A DNA stretch of 64,000 nt from Macrosoma leucophasiata (GCA_036365455.1 JAWQUS010000020.1:4127001-4191000); one strand, 5' to 3'; positions 31,055-43,072 are shown, counted from the first letter of the stretch. Made by a program: numbers and translations. Notes: a model not told the origin generated them from the letters alone.

Positions 31055-31090
31055 TATATATAAGACGGGTTTCCCTACACACCAGTCAGT
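31055..31090 (+). promoter_or_regulatory. TATA + Initiator core promoter
   Basis: TATATATAAG at 31055-31064 lies 33 bases before the A of TCAGT (31086-31090), the arthropod Initiator. This spacing is that of a canonical pol II core promoter. Transcription would start at about 31088, rightwards. Which gene it serves is unknown; the next + strand exons seen are at 47386 and 47825. Confidence 0.6.
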
Positions 31091-31176
31091 CGCGTGCGGA
31101 CCCCGAGGAGTGACAACCTAACGATGGTTATGAAAAACTTTTTACGTGATTCCAACGATAACTTTCCTACTTAGAG
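31088..31176 (+). other. Putative first (5'-UTR) exon with a 16-codon ORF
   Basis: From the predicted start to a good splice donor, agag|gtgagc, at 31177. It contains one ATG (31124) opening a 16-codon frame (MVMKNFLRDSNDNFPT) that stops three bases before the exon end. This would be an upstream ORF in a leader exon, or a very short peptide. No downstream acceptor could be paired. Confidence 0.4.
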
Positions 31177-31179
31177 GTG

Positions 31180-31765
31180 AGCTTTTCATTGTGAAATTAC
31201 AGTAATGAAAAATTGTTTCCTTTGTTCGGTACGTAGAATATTTGGATAACGTTCTCGATTTATGTTTTATTAGGGAAAACAGGAGTTTTACTGTGTATCT
31301 CTATCAAATAATGAGGAGACCAGAATAAATCAATATTATAACCTATCTAACAATTACTGATATTTTCTAACGGTATAGGAGTAAAATGCATACGGTTGTA
31401 GTGTCAAAGATTTTTGAATGCAAAATATTTTTATTAAAAGTCCTATATTTCTATCAGTAGTGAGTGAGTTTATAATATTTTTTATTCAATCTTTAAAACT
31501 CGAAGAAATTATGTGAATTATTAATAATGCATATCACTGCCAAATGGGTAGGTGATTTCTTTACATGATCACTTATCATAATCTTTTTAATTTGAAAATG
31601 AAATAACGCTCGTTAGTCTCACTTTTTGACCAATTTTAATTTTGAAATATTCGTAGAAGTTCAAATGTGTGAAGTTCGGCGGTTCCAATATTTAGAGTCT
31701 CGGATAGGATAAGAAAAAAGAAGATGTGATTTAATCAAATCTGCTTTTTTAGACACATTAACTTT
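31180..31765. other. AT-rich stretch after the putative leader exon
   Basis: No repeat unit or exon was recognised; possibly the start of an intron. Confidence 0.35.
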
Positions 31766-31782
31766 CTTGGACCAATTGTCTT

Positions 31783-32166
31783 TTTTTTTATATGTAATGG
31801 CATCGCTATTACGCATATTGCCAGTGCCAAGTAAAACGATATTTCGTATGTATTTAAGCAGCGTAAAAATTAGTATAATATATTCAGTCAATTATTTATT
31901 AAGTATGTCAGTCAAGTGAGTTACAGTCAAGTTATTCGAGTAAAGCGATGGCTACTTTACCAGAACATTTACAATGAAGTTTTGGAGGCAATCTGAAAGG
32001 TCGTGTTCTCGCACTGTTATTCTATTTCACTATACACGGGCACTGAAATAAACCTATATCAAACAAAATGCCACCAACTTTATTCAATATAAATTAAAAA
32101 TACACCAAGAAAATGAAATAAAATAAGAGCACCACACGTCTCTTTCAAGGTTCTCGCCAAAACTTC
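31783..32166 (-). mobile_element. R384 retroposon-like family, copy 4, with 13-bp TSD
   Basis: Flanked by gaccaattgtctt at 31770-31782 and 32167-32179. The left end is a T tract (the poly-A tail of the minus-strand sense copy) and the right end is gttctcgccaaaacttc. Tail plus long target-site duplication show that this is a retroposon. No A or B box of pol III was found at the 5' end. Confidence 0.85.
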
Positions 32167-32449
32167 GACCAATTGTCTTATATAATATAATATTATTATC
32201 ATATACGCTTTTAGACTCACATGAAACTAACTAATAAACTATGACGCTGAATTCTAATGAATATATGTACGAATTAGACCCGGCCCTTTTGCTAAACGGA
32301 ACTAAAGAAAAACTAATGATGCATCTTAGTTGTGTACATGCCTAAATACCTATTAGGTAGGTGTAACGGATGAGATATTAAACCTCACATATTTTTATTG
32401 ACATAAATATCTATTCTTCATCAAGTAAAAAAAAGTTTTTTTAGACTAT

Positions 32450-32575
32450 AATATGAAGGGGCAAACAAGCATACAGCCTACAGTTGACATTGATGGTAAG
32501 TAATACTATAGCTTATAAACATCTACATGAAAATAGGTTACAATGTAGATGCATTTGCCACTTTCATGCTATCAA
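32450..32575 (-). mobile_element. Retroposon family A, degraded fragment
   Basis: ggggcaaacaagcatacag, ttgacattgatggtaagta and gatgcatttgccactttc keep family order but are strongly diverged. Confidence 0.5.
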
Positions 32576-32624
32576 AAAAAATACGATAGGTAGTCAAGTA
32601 CCAGTGGTTGCATTGCAAAATAAA

Positions 32625-32835
32625 TATTTGTATGTATAAATCTTCAAGCCAAGTCCCTTACGGGGTAGGCAGAGAGTATGGAGCGCCATATATCCCGGTC
32701 ATGACACACCTCCCGTGCTTCTTTGAAATTCATAATTCTCTACATACATGCATATTCTTAAGACTTGACCCTAGACAGTAATCGACCTATTTGGACTAGG
32801 AAGGTCAGACGTGGTCGCCCTGGACCTTTATCGTA
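32625..32835 (-). mobile_element. LINE 3' fragment (family M), antisense
   Basis: Matches 8590-8830: ttacggggtaggcagagagt, atgacacacctcccgtgc and cgacctatttggact. Confidence 0.7.
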
Positions 32836-33139
32836 ATTAATATTTTGCTATCGATAAAAGCTGCTATATATGTCGAGATTACCCACCGGTGCACTTAATT
32901 TTGTTGTACTATTTATGCTAATCCAAACTTAACAGTATACGCGATGGCTTGCCAAGTGGCACAAACTTATTTATTACAGTAAGCTATCCGTTCTTACAAG
33001 TAGCTCCCAAAAAGATAAAGGAATTAAAGTAAATGCCTGTGCAGTACTGCTATCCTCATTTTATTCTCATGTTATTATTATAGATTTTTTAATGGTGCAA
33101 TTGTGAGACACCTACTTTCTATGCTCAATGAAAAAATAG

Positions 33140-33418
33140 TTTTTTTATGTATGGAAGGTGGTTAACAACCATGCAGCTCACATTGATGTTAAGTGATGAC
33201 TGCAGTCGATAGACATCTACATAAAAACCAGAGATCAAAATGCAGATGCGTTGCCACCCCTGAGACCTAAGTTGTTGTCTCTGTGATAGATATTACGAGA
33301 CCATGCTTTACCATCTAACCGGAACACGATACTGCTGAACACTGCGATTTGGCGGCAGATAGAGGTAATGCGGTGGTGCCTACGCCCGCGTGTTCCATTA
33401 GAGCTCTACCACCAGTAG
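33140..33418 (-). mobile_element. Retroposon family A, full diverged copy
   Basis: From ttttttatgtatggaaggtgg to gagctctaccaccagt. Confidence 0.85.
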
Positions 33419-33751
33419 ATTTATATTTAGTGTTTTAATAAACATTACGTATGCATGTATCTTCACGCCAAGTGGCAGGTTTTTTATTTAAATTTTAATG
33501 TCTTTTTATTCAGATTTAAATAATAAGCTACATTTTTAAAACAAAAGTTACTTGCTTTAAACACAATTTTAATGTAGTATTTTATGCTTAGAAAGTTAAT
33601 GGAAAACAGGTTTTAAAGTAAGCTGAAATAAAAATGCTTCACTTTGACCTCTGGATATATTTTTAAATACCTATTTGGTTCAGTTAAGAACTCAATATTA
33701 AACATATGTAATTTATTGTCTTACTGTTCGATATAATCCATTTTATAAATA

Positions 33752-34012
33752 ACTAGCAGATCCGGAAAACTTCGTATTGCCTCAGAATGAAATAATGTGT
33801 CAAAGGTTTGATAGATACGGACTATTTGTTTGGGAAAATAAAATTGTGGTTTGTACTGTTTCCCTTGAATTCCTTCATATTTTCTTACCATTCAAACCTT
33901 CCCTGGACTTCCAAAAATAATTCAAAACCATTAGCAACATCGGTCCAGCCGTTCTCGAGTTTTAGCGAGACTAACGAACAGCTATTGATTTTTATATACA
34001 TAGAAGATTAAG
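33752..34012 (+). mobile_element. Interspersed repeat family E, copy 2
   Basis: actagcagatccggaaaactt to gttttagcgagactaacgaa; same order as 12750-13018. Confidence 0.65.
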
Positions 34013-34260
34013 ATAGTAAAAAAGTGTTCCTTCCTATGAATATTTAAAAAAATAATCAATTTAACTATAGGCATATAGGTGATACGAGGAAGGCTGATTG
34101 GTCTGTGGTGATACAGCATAACAGATATTTTATCACATTTACAATTCCAAAACACAAAAATAATAATAATCGGTATAGCCGTTCTTGAGTTATAAATGGT
34201 GTAACTAACACGACTCTGTTTTATATACATAGACAATTAAATCAATGCACATAAAAAATA

Positions 34261-34453
34261 CGCTTACACTCACAGTCCCACAGTAGGTATAAACCTGTGT
34301 CGTGGGTACCGTTATACACAAACATCACATACAGAAACACCCAGACCCGAAACAAATATCTGTAGGCCATACAAATATTTGTCTCGGTGCGATCGAATCC
34401 GCGACACTTCGAATCAAAAAGTCATCTCACACCGCTGGACTAACCGGGTCCAT
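34261..34453 (-). mobile_element. tRNA-derived SINE family B, copy
   Basis: The minus strand reads gacccggttagtccagcggt at the head and a damaged B box; the tail ends gtgagtgtaagcgt. Confidence 0.8.
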
Positions 34454-34468
34454 CAAGTAATTATAGTT

Positions 34469-34661
34469 ATTGTAGAAATTAAACTTGCGGATTTTCTCGC
34501 GTATACAACACTCCCAAACTTCTTACACCCGACGGTTCGGTCGCTTTCCAGCTACCGTGGTCCGCAGACCCTGTTTGCCCGTGACCACGTCACGTCGTCG
34601 GGTGTAAGAAGTTTGGGAGTGTTGTATACGCGAGAAAATCCGCAAGTTTAATTTCTACAAT
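34469..34661. mobile_element. Hairpin MITE with 66-bp perfect arms
   Basis: Arms 34469-34534 and 34596-34661 are perfect complements with a 61-bp loop containing ggtcgctttccagctaccgtgg. Loop and right flank (agctcgcgaaaacctac) relate it to the element at 6551-6872, although the arm sequence is different. Perfect arms indicate recent origin or arm homogenisation. Confidence 0.9.
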
Positions 34662-35224
34662 GTATGAAGCTCGCGAAAACCTACGAAAACGTTAATTATA
34701 GTTATTTACGGCATAACCGCAATAACGATCAGCTTCCGTCGCACTAAACCTGAACAAATGCCGCCCGCTTGACCGCCCAAACTACGAGTATTAATCTTTC
34801 ATTCATCAAAAGTGACTTCGAATTTTATTCAACTTTACGCTTCAATGACTAGAATAATAGAGCCATAGAGCAACTCGGCCCACCGGTCGCGACGGACCGG
34901 AGGGGAGTAGCCATAGCGTTAGTTACCGATGCAAAACAATCTGTCATATTTGCGGGAGGAAATACGTGCGACACACACTCACACTACAAAAATCGTCTAT
35001 TACTACGAAACTCACACCTTGACTTTAACAAAATTCATAAACAATTTCACGCATACATTTAAATATCTGGGCGACAGGCATAGGACCATTTGATCTTGTA
35101 CTTTGACAGAGGGGAAAGTCTGCATATGGCTGCTCCCCTCCGGTCCGGCCCCTTAAACAAACAATTATATTTTAATCACTTAAATATGAATACGAACAAA
35201 TTAATACACTGAACAAAACGTAAT

Positions 35225-35315
35225 CGACAAATCGTAGGTGTTTGCATGTATTCATGCATTTACCTCTGCCTACCCCTTCGGGGATTACAGGCGTGAAGTT
35301 ACGTTTTAATACAAT
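35225..35315 (+). mobile_element. SINE family C tail fragment
   Basis: catgcatttacctctgccta followed by ccccttcggggattacaggc. Confidence 0.55.
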
Positions 35316-36249
35316 GAAATGCCTACTTTAGTGTTTTAGGCTTGGCACCGACTTCAAACCTATTAGTAAATAGCACATATAAATAATAGGTAGTATATAA
35401 TCACAATTAAATCTTTATTATTTTTTACTTTTCATTTTTGAAGTCGGTTTTTCTTAACGTAGTTATATTTATCTGATACTTTTTATTAGATTAATGTTCA
35501 CATAATATGTTAAATTTGTAAAATCTGACTCTTTTAGCTTCGTGGCAATTAGATACCTAATTTAAATTGTTAAGGTGTGTCGATGCAAAATATTACACGA
35601 TCTATACGAAATAAATGAAAAAAAAATATCCACGAAGGAGTAAATAAGCTGTGTTGTGTCGTCGATGAGTTAATGTGTCATTGTCACTTGTTGTCATCTT
35701 GTTGTCATGCGCATTAAGACTATCTAGGACGTCAGTGGATTCAACGCACTGTATGACAACTCGCCGTCTATTCTTATTCCTTTAGTCTGAGGTGAAAGTA
35801 AGTTAAAAAATGCTTATATAAAAAAAACTAATGGGCCTATCTGAATCAAATTTTTATGGGACCAATGCGAAACTATTCCGCATCAAACAAAAAAGAATTA
35901 CGTAAATCGGTCCAGAAATCTCGGCGAAATCCGCGTACATAAATAAAATATATATATATACCGGCCGAATTGAGTTTTTTTTTTGAACTTTTTCGTTTTT
36001 TGAACTTGGTTATAGATCTAATTTGAAATCTAGTGGGCTGTTTGAGGCACAATAATACAAATATTTTTAATACGTGATTTACGCTTTTTTTAACCGCAAC
36101 ATCATGAGCGCTTAAATCGCTTTTATTTCTGAGCTGTGCTACGAGCAAGAAGTGAATACGACCGGTAGCTACGTAGCTTCTACACATTCGTAGCAGTCGT
36201 AGCACCGCAATTAAGTAAAATCTTCGACAACATAACCTTCCTATATGGT

Positions 36250-36435
36250 GTACTAGCGGTTGTCCGCGGCTTCGCCCGCGTGGATGTCGTTTTATAAATA
36301 ACTAAGTAGCCTATTTTCTTTCTCAAAGTCAGCCTCTATCTCTGTACCAAATTTCATTAAAATCGGTTCAGTCGTTTGGACGTGTAAAGGAAACAGACAG
36401 ACAGACAGAGTTACTTTAAATATTAGTAGGGATGA
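36250..36435 (-). mobile_element. Helitron-like repeat (family D), copy 2
   Basis: Begins tactagcggttgtccgcggc, with the GC hairpin gcggcttcgcccgcg, and contains aaatcggttcagtcgtttgg, an acag run and gagttacttta. Inverted relative to 11620 and 46197. Confidence 0.65.
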
Positions 36436-36939
36436 GTACATACTACTGCACAATGAACTATTTTATAGGGCGGCAAGAGCTATTTTATTTATTTTTTATT
36501 ATAAGCAGAGAAACTCATACCGCCAACCGTCGAGACACGTGAGACCGCCGGCGGCCTATGAACAATTGAAGTCGATTGTTATATTTTTCTCATGAGCGTT
36601 GAGTTGGTGATAGGCTGATTGGTCTGTGGTGATGGGACAGGAAAAATAAAACTTATACTTATTTCTTACTGATAAATTAAAAAAAAAATGGTACCCTAAA
36701 TTAGAAAAAAATTTTGTTGAGCCACCCTTACCATTTAAGGGTAAAAAATATTCTACGACCGATTCTCATACCTAATAAATACTTACAAAAAAATTCATGA
36801 TGATCAATCATGCTGTTTCGGAGAAGTATTGTTACAGACGCTGTGACACGAGATGTCTACATATATCTTAGATTGTGTGATCAATTAATTAGGTGGAAAC
36901 AGTAAAGTGCTTGCAATTTCCAAATTAATTTATTTGAAC

Positions 36940-37045
36940 TGCCCCAGTAGTCCAGTAGTAGCAGCCCATTACTAAAACGTTAGGGTCCTGGATTTGATTC
37001 CCCGGTTGGGGGCTACAAGAGATAACGGTGTAAAATCCTTAATCG
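36940..37045 (+). mobile_element. tRNA-derived SINE family C, 5' part
   Basis: gccccagtagtccagtagta (A-box region) and gggtcctggatttgattccc (B-box region), followed by gagataacggtgtaaaat, as at 58446. Confidence 0.7.
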
Positions 37046-37414
37046 GCAGAAAAAAACATTTATTGGCGCAGCCGATCAAATACTGCATAGAAAAACAATA
37101 GAAAAAAAAATTTAACACTTAAAATACAAGTAGGTTGGTACGACAAAAAAAAAACAACATTTATGAAAACATTGACATTATAACACAAAAAAAGAAAGAA
37201 CACTGTTAATATAAAAAAAAATAGGTACCTTGTAAAGGTAGAAAAAAAAAACAAGATCTTACGGCTGCACCAAATAGTTCCCAGTTCAGCATAATGTCAA
37301 GCCGGAGCCTGACGCTGGTTTTCAACTGGAAACTACTCGGTGGGACACGGATATCAGTCCTAAAAGTATATACTATATAACGAGTAACTATATAAAGAGT
37401 AACTTAGGCTACTT

Positions 37415-37620
37415 TAATACTAGCTGTGCCCGCGACTCCGTCCGCGTGAGAATTTATGGTTGTTCAGTATGTACTCGGACGAAGTCGTGGGCGCAGCTAG
37501 TATAAAAGTAGCCGAAGTTACTCTTTATTACATAAGCTATACATCTGCCAGTGAAAGACCCGCCAAAATCGGTCGAGCCGCTCCCGAGATTAGCGGGAAC
37601 AAACAGACAGACAGACAAAA
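37415..37620. mobile_element. Helitron-like element ends with inverted GC hairpins
   Basis: actagctgtgcccgcgactc at 37421 and its inverted counterpart gtcgtgggcgcagctagta near 37485-37502 face each other, followed by ggtcgagccgctcccgagat and an acag run. Two element ends appear to be joined head to head. Confidence 0.5.
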
Positions 37621-37741
37621 ATTGTAAAAAAATAAATGTTTTGGTATATGTACCATGTATACATACATATGCATTTAGTAAAAAGCGGTTATTTTTATAT
37701 TACAAACAGACACTTCAATTTTATTTATTTGTATAGATGGC

Positions 37742-37892
37742 GTACGGTCTGGCCCCGTAATAACTCTCACAGAGTCATCCTTAACTTAGGTCTAGTTGGA
37801 CCTCTCGTTTTGTGTAGATGTCTTATGGTTGCAGTCATCACTCAACATCAATGTGAACTGCATGCTTGTTTGGCACATTAGAAACATAATAA
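37742..37892 (+). mobile_element. Retroposon family A, diverged partial copy
   Basis: ctggccccgtaataactctc, then ggttgcagtcatcactcaac and ctgcatgcttgtttggcac. Confidence 0.65.
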
Positions 37893-38271
37893 AATTACAA
37901 TACATTTTCACAAGTCCTTTCGAAGGATATAATTAGATTTCTTCTCTGTCAAAAGACAAATATCAACGAAATTTTATTCCTATTTCCCTAGTTTAAATGC
38001 TAATTCAATAAAACGTTTGGTAAGTCATTGGTAGTATTCTAGGAAGACTAAGTGACCTTAAATATCCTAAAGACAATTTTTATCCAAATATTTACAGAAA
38101 GAACGTTCAAAGTAGAACTATAAAATTATCTCAACGCCTACACTTATAATTTCAGTCGTTTGAATTTCGCGACAAGAATATTCCATTGAAAACTTATTTT
38201 ATTAGACTTGAAATGTACTTAAGATTGGTTATATGCTCTTATTGAAAGAAAACTATTTTTACGGCTGTAAT

Positions 38272-38631
38272 AAATAATAATGGCAACCCATTATACGTCC
38301 CACTGCTGGGCACGAGTCTCTCCACTTTTTGGGGGGAGGCCTGGAGCCTACTCCACCACGCTGCTCCAATGCGGGTTGGTTGAGATACAGGTTAGTGGCC
38401 AACCCGCTGTCGGATGTTTTCAAACCGCCCATAAGGCCTCCGAAAGGGTTTAACGACTGCTATCTATCGATTGCAACCGGGACCGACGGCTTAATGGCCC
38501 TCCGAAGCACGGAAACGCGCAATTTAATTTGCCACTAGCGGTCACCCATCACACACCAGACCGCGTCCGTATCGCTTAACCGAGTAGATCGCTTACGATC
38601 TACACCAGCCGCGGGGCCATGCGCGCTTCAC
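38272..38631 (-). mobile_element. 5S rRNA-derived SINE, second full copy
   Basis: On the minus strand it matches 2557-2923 throughout: gaagcgcgcatggccc start, the 5S-like cggttaagcg and gatgggtgaccgct, body ccgacagcgggttggcca, and tail cagtgggacgtataatgg. It differs mainly by scattered substitutions. Confidence 0.85.
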
Positions 38632-38889
38632 ATTTTTACGGACATATCTCGCTTAAATTAAACTAAAATTATTTTAAAAATCAATTAGACGTTTCGGTAG
38701 CTTTTTTGCCTAATCTGCGTTATTGTATTTACTGCCGTCTATTGCAATGGTTTCACTGTTCGGTTGACTGGCTGCACCTGAATCCTTCTCACTAGTGGAC
38801 GGTGGGGTCATCACGTCACGACACCATCGGTACTACCTAACCCTAATGAGAAAATGTTCTGGTTCGACAGTATGTACAGTAATTCTATC

Positions 38890-39005
38890 TATTTAGCGCG
38901 TTGGCAACTCCCCTGGTGTTGCGAATGTTCATAGGCGACGGTGACCACTTTCTATCAGGTGGCCCGTGGGCTTGTCTGTCAACCCTTTGACATAAAAAAT
39001 AAGAA
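38890..39005 (+). mobile_element. LINE 3' tail fragment
   Basis: gcgacggtgaccactttcta, tcaggtggcccgtgggcttg, then an A-rich end. This is a widespread 3' end of lepidopteran non-LTR elements. Confidence 0.6.
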
Positions 39006-39019
39006 CGGTTAATCTATAC

Positions 39020-39400
39020 TTATAATAAAACTATAGAAGTGTAAATTCTGTACATTGAAAATGTTGAAAAAATAAATACCAGGGGATGTTACTAAATCGA
39101 TACCGAACACAAATATGTGATTAGAATTTTTTTTGTCTGTCTGTCTGTTTGTTCAAGCATCACACAAAATCTACCGGTCCGATTACGATGAAACTTGATA
39201 TAATTATACTTTAACGTTTGGCGCACAACACTGGGTACTTTTTATCCCGGAAAAATGTATGTTTGTCTGTGTGTTTGTGCACGCTAATTTCAGAAATGGC
39301 TTTTCCAATTTTCTTAACTTACTAATATGTTGTGATAAGTTTCACTTAACATTTACTGTTTGTTTCATATCAATCGGTTCAGAAATAAAAAAGTTACGAC
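39020..39400 (+). mobile_element. GTCT-repeat-associated element (family F), copy 2
   Basis: ataccaggggatgttacta, the GTCTGTCTGTCTGT run, caacactgggtactttttat and gtttcatatcaatcggttca. Inverted match to 5560-5870. Confidence 0.6.
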
Positions 39401-39419
39401 AATTTAAAGAATCATCTAT

Positions 39420-40860
39420 ACAAATAATAAAACAGTAAAACCCGCGTGTCTAGTATTAGAACACTTATCAATGATTTTTAATTTTATTGTCTGTCTGTTT
39501 GTCTGTTTGTCCCTTTGTCCAGGCTAATCTCCGAAGATACTGGACGGATTCGAATGATAACGAATAAATTTAGCAGATAAGAAAAAAACATTGATTATTA
39601 GTCATTTTGTTTTGTTCACTGGGCATTTGAACACTAATTGCCTAATCATGTACTAGTTGCGTGTGTGAACGGACCTTCTGAGCTTTAATTCTAACCGCTT
39701 TAATGCTAACTTATTTTCATGCTAACTGCTGGGCCATAACTATTTTTAAAACATTACACTAAAATATATAATTGTTTGTATTTTTTTCTACAAATACCTA
39801 CACTAAAAATTATATTATTAATTTTATAGATGTTTACTTTGTGTGTTGAAATTTCCATCGCGGACTGGATTATACATACAATCTGTGACCACATTTTTTC
39901 AATAATAATCACATGCTGTTACGCAGGTGACTGCTTATGTCATCTCCTATCAGTCAGAAACCTTTGAACCTGAGTGTTCATCTCCTTTTGACGTTTAAGT
40001 AAATTATTGTACCATATACAACCTTATACTAATATAGTTTCCACCTGCCAAATAACCCTTTGAATAGTGCCCGCGGTGACTGTGGCCCAGCAGTAATTGT
40101 CCGAACAGTAAAACTTTTTATACCATTTATCTTGAGTTATGAATTTCATGTATGAAATTTTGATAAGGGATATACCTATTTTTATAAATACCCTTTGTTA
40201 TTTCCTGGATTTCGTATCGTTGACCTAATTACTTTAAATTATCGACTTGATCAACAGTAAGGGTAAAATTTTCAAATACTTACAACTTTTATAAGTATAT
40301 TTTTAAACTGAAAGAAATTATCAAGATGGTTAGAATGATATTGCTGACACAAAAGTAGTAATGACATTCATGTTTTTTTTATTATTCTAAAAGTAAGCCA
40401 TATTAAGTAGTTAACTTCTTTAAAAAAATATGTACTTACCTAAATTAAAAAAAAAACTGCAGAAGTATCTCATAACTCTTCTGAAATGAGTCCAGCAATT
40501 AATCAAAAATCAAAAGAGGTACATCTCTATTTATTTTATGATTATAATCAATTCAATTACATTTAAGCACATAATCACGACCCGTAGAGTTAGTAAGCTA
40601 TGATAAAAATAATTTGATATGAATTTAAATTAGAGGCTCATTGTATTATTGCGATGCATGTATTCTGTACCTAGTATCTAAATTCTTTTTGGATTAAAAA
40701 AAGGAATTAAAGAAATACTAATTTTGCAAGACCTTGTAATACATGGCTTAGAGGAAAGAGATCTTTATAGCCTCAGGAATTGCAACATCGAGATCTTTTT
40801 TTTTATAGATATCAACAGGCTGCAGTATTCAACTATCATCATTTCATTACCATTTTTTAC
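39420..40860. other. AT-rich stretch with repeat debris
   Basis: No gene seen. A GTCTGTTTGTCTGTTTGTCC run near 39488 marks another degraded interspersed element. Confidence 0.4.
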
Positions 40861-41094
40861 CAGTTAGTCCCGCGGGGTGTGACCGCTTCATGAAATATAT
40901 GTAGGTACTAGCGGCCCGCCCCGGCTTCGCCCGCGCTGCTCTGCTCCTATTAGTCATAGCGTAATGTAAGCTATCCTATCTCTCAAGTTGGATCGAACTG
41001 CACATGGTGTGCGAATTTTATTATAATCGGTTAAGTGGTTTAGGAGTCCATTGAGGACAAACATTGTGACACGAGATTTTTATATATTAAGATA

Positions 41095-41250
41095 GCCTAC
41101 TGATATTTGTATAGTCTATAGATATAGTATATTTGTATATAGATATAGGAGTCTTGTTGTTTGTGATTGTGTTGTATGTGTACACCGGCATCCGAGATTC
41201 CTAGTGTGGGTTACCTAGTGTGGGGCTATGAGTGTGAGCGTATTTTATTT
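41095..41250 (+). mobile_element. SINE family B, 3' part
   Basis: gttgtatgtgtacaccggca and gtggggctatgagtgtgagc match the family B tail; the head is missing or is the debris at 40860-40900. Confidence 0.6.
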
Positions 41251-41654
41251 TCATATACTTCATAACAAAAAAGGTTACGATAGGTATTTCCCAGGTTTAT
41301 TTTTGGTTCCTCCAAGTCACAATTAGCTCATTAGCTTCGTGTATATTGCTAATAGCCTAAACGTTTTGAGCTCATAAACGTGGGGCAAACCAGACATCGA
41401 CAGTAAACGAATTTATTTGACGTGACACTAACACGCACGCAACACGACAACTTGAACGTCTACAAACATTTTTTTCGGGACTGGCCCGAACACACCTGAA
41501 CGAACGATATGATTAAAGTCGAATAGTAGCACAACGGTCATAATTATAGGGTTGCGATTCTTAAATATTAGCTTTTAGGCTAGCCTCTAACAGGCTAAAT
41601 TTCTCTCTTGATTCATACACAGTTTAGTAAATATTAAAAACGTAAAAACGCAAC

Positions 41655-41900
41655 TTCACCCTTGTAATAGCGGTAGGCAAAACATGCATTCAAGCATACA
41701 TGCGAATACGCACAATTAATCACATTTTGACCTACGTAACAGGTGGCAAGCCCGTTGATATCTCCGTGTACATTATTAAACGCCGAGGTACTGTGAAACA
41801 CTGCAGAGAATAGAAAAATCCAAATAATAGCCCCCCGCCCCTGAATGGAACCCAGCGTAGCAGTAGTGGCCTACTACCACTAGTCTATTGAGGCAGTCAG
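41655..41900 (-). mobile_element. tRNA-derived SINE family C, antisense copy
   Basis: Minus-strand head with ggtagtaggccactactgct and cgctgggttccattcagggg; tail with gcatgtatgcttgaatgcat. Confidence 0.7.
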
Positions 41901-41999
41901 TAAATAATAAATTCTACTTGTCATGGCAACATACAATACTTTATATGATAAAGTAGTCTTATCTATGCATCCATGTCACCTACTTTAAAAAAACAAAAT

Positions 42000-42430
42000 A
42001 TCTCGCCGCTCTCGCTACTTTAAATTCTCAAGTTCAGCGTTCTAAGTTCTTAAAATGTTGATCGCGCCTTTCGTTCAGTTTCGTTGTTACCCGTTCATCC
42101 TTCGATTGGACATGCTAGCCGCATATGTGATGAGGTCAGGTCAAACATCTATCAGTCAGCCTACTTGCTTTCAAGTCGCCTATGTTTAAGAATAGTTGTT
42201 GTTATTTTATTTATTTATTTATTTAGATTATGCCCTGGCTTTTCTTGTTAAGAGAAATCTCGTGTAATAAGCTCTCAAAATTTTGATCGCGCCAGTCGGA
42301 CAGTTTCGGCAGTACCATGTCCCGCCATCGATGGAACATGCTAGCCACATATGTAATGAGGTCAGGTCAAACATCTACCAGTCAGCCTCATTGCATAAAG
42401 TTTTCTTCAAGTCGCCTTCGTCTAGTATCG
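42000..42430 (+). repeat. Two direct repeats of about 100 bp
   Basis: ggacatgctagccgcatatg, gatgaggtcaggtcaaacat and tcagtcagcctacttg (about 42110-42180) recur as ggaacatgctagccacatat and following (about 42328-42420). The preceding gatcgcgcc phrases are also shared. No coding frame is seen. Confidence 0.7.
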
Positions 42431-42879
42431 TTATCGCGACATTTCTTTGAAGATAGTCATCTGTTTTATTCTATTTTAAGACCCACTTGTTAACATTATT
42501 GAACGTAGCTATTTCACAGGGGTTACATCATGGACGTGGGCAAGAGTTTCCTATTGCATCGCCTACCAATAAGGCATTGTAACATTTACAAGAAAGTAAT
42601 AAACGAGAAAGGTCAAATGTTGAAAATGTATCTTACTTACGCTTTTGTTGTGATTTCTCGACTCCTAAGGATTGTAGCGTGATTTTTGTATGTGATTGTT
42701 GTATTTCTTTATATGTTTCTAATAGGCGGTTTTCTTTTCGCTATTTTTTGCAATCAATGTGTGCGATTTGATCCAAATTAAGAGATAGGATAGTTTATAT
42801 CTCAATTTATTGTCGAAATATTAAGTTAGTAGGTACCTAAATTGCACCCGTGCGAAGCCAGTGCATAGGTAATAAAAAA

Positions 42880-43072
42880 AAACTTACACTCCACATTAGG
42901 TATTATATAAACCTGTGTCGAAGATGCCGTTGTACACATACAATACATACACAAACACCCAGATCCGAAACAAATATCTGTAGGCCATACAAATATTTGT
43001 TCCGGTGCGGGGATCGGATCCGCGACCCTTCGAATCAAACGATGGTTTCACCGCTGGACTAACCGGATCGTC
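42880..43072 (-). mobile_element. tRNA-derived SINE family B, copy
   Basis: Minus-strand head gatccggttagtccagcggt, B box ggatccgatccccgcacc, body with caaatatttgtatggcctac. Confidence 0.8.

Noticed and set aside
31055..31090. Promoter of the acetyltransferase gene
   Set aside because: It lies 12 kb downstream of that gene's last exon and points away from it.
34379..34651. A 90-codon frame
   Set aside because: It is the SINE family B head running into a hairpin MITE.
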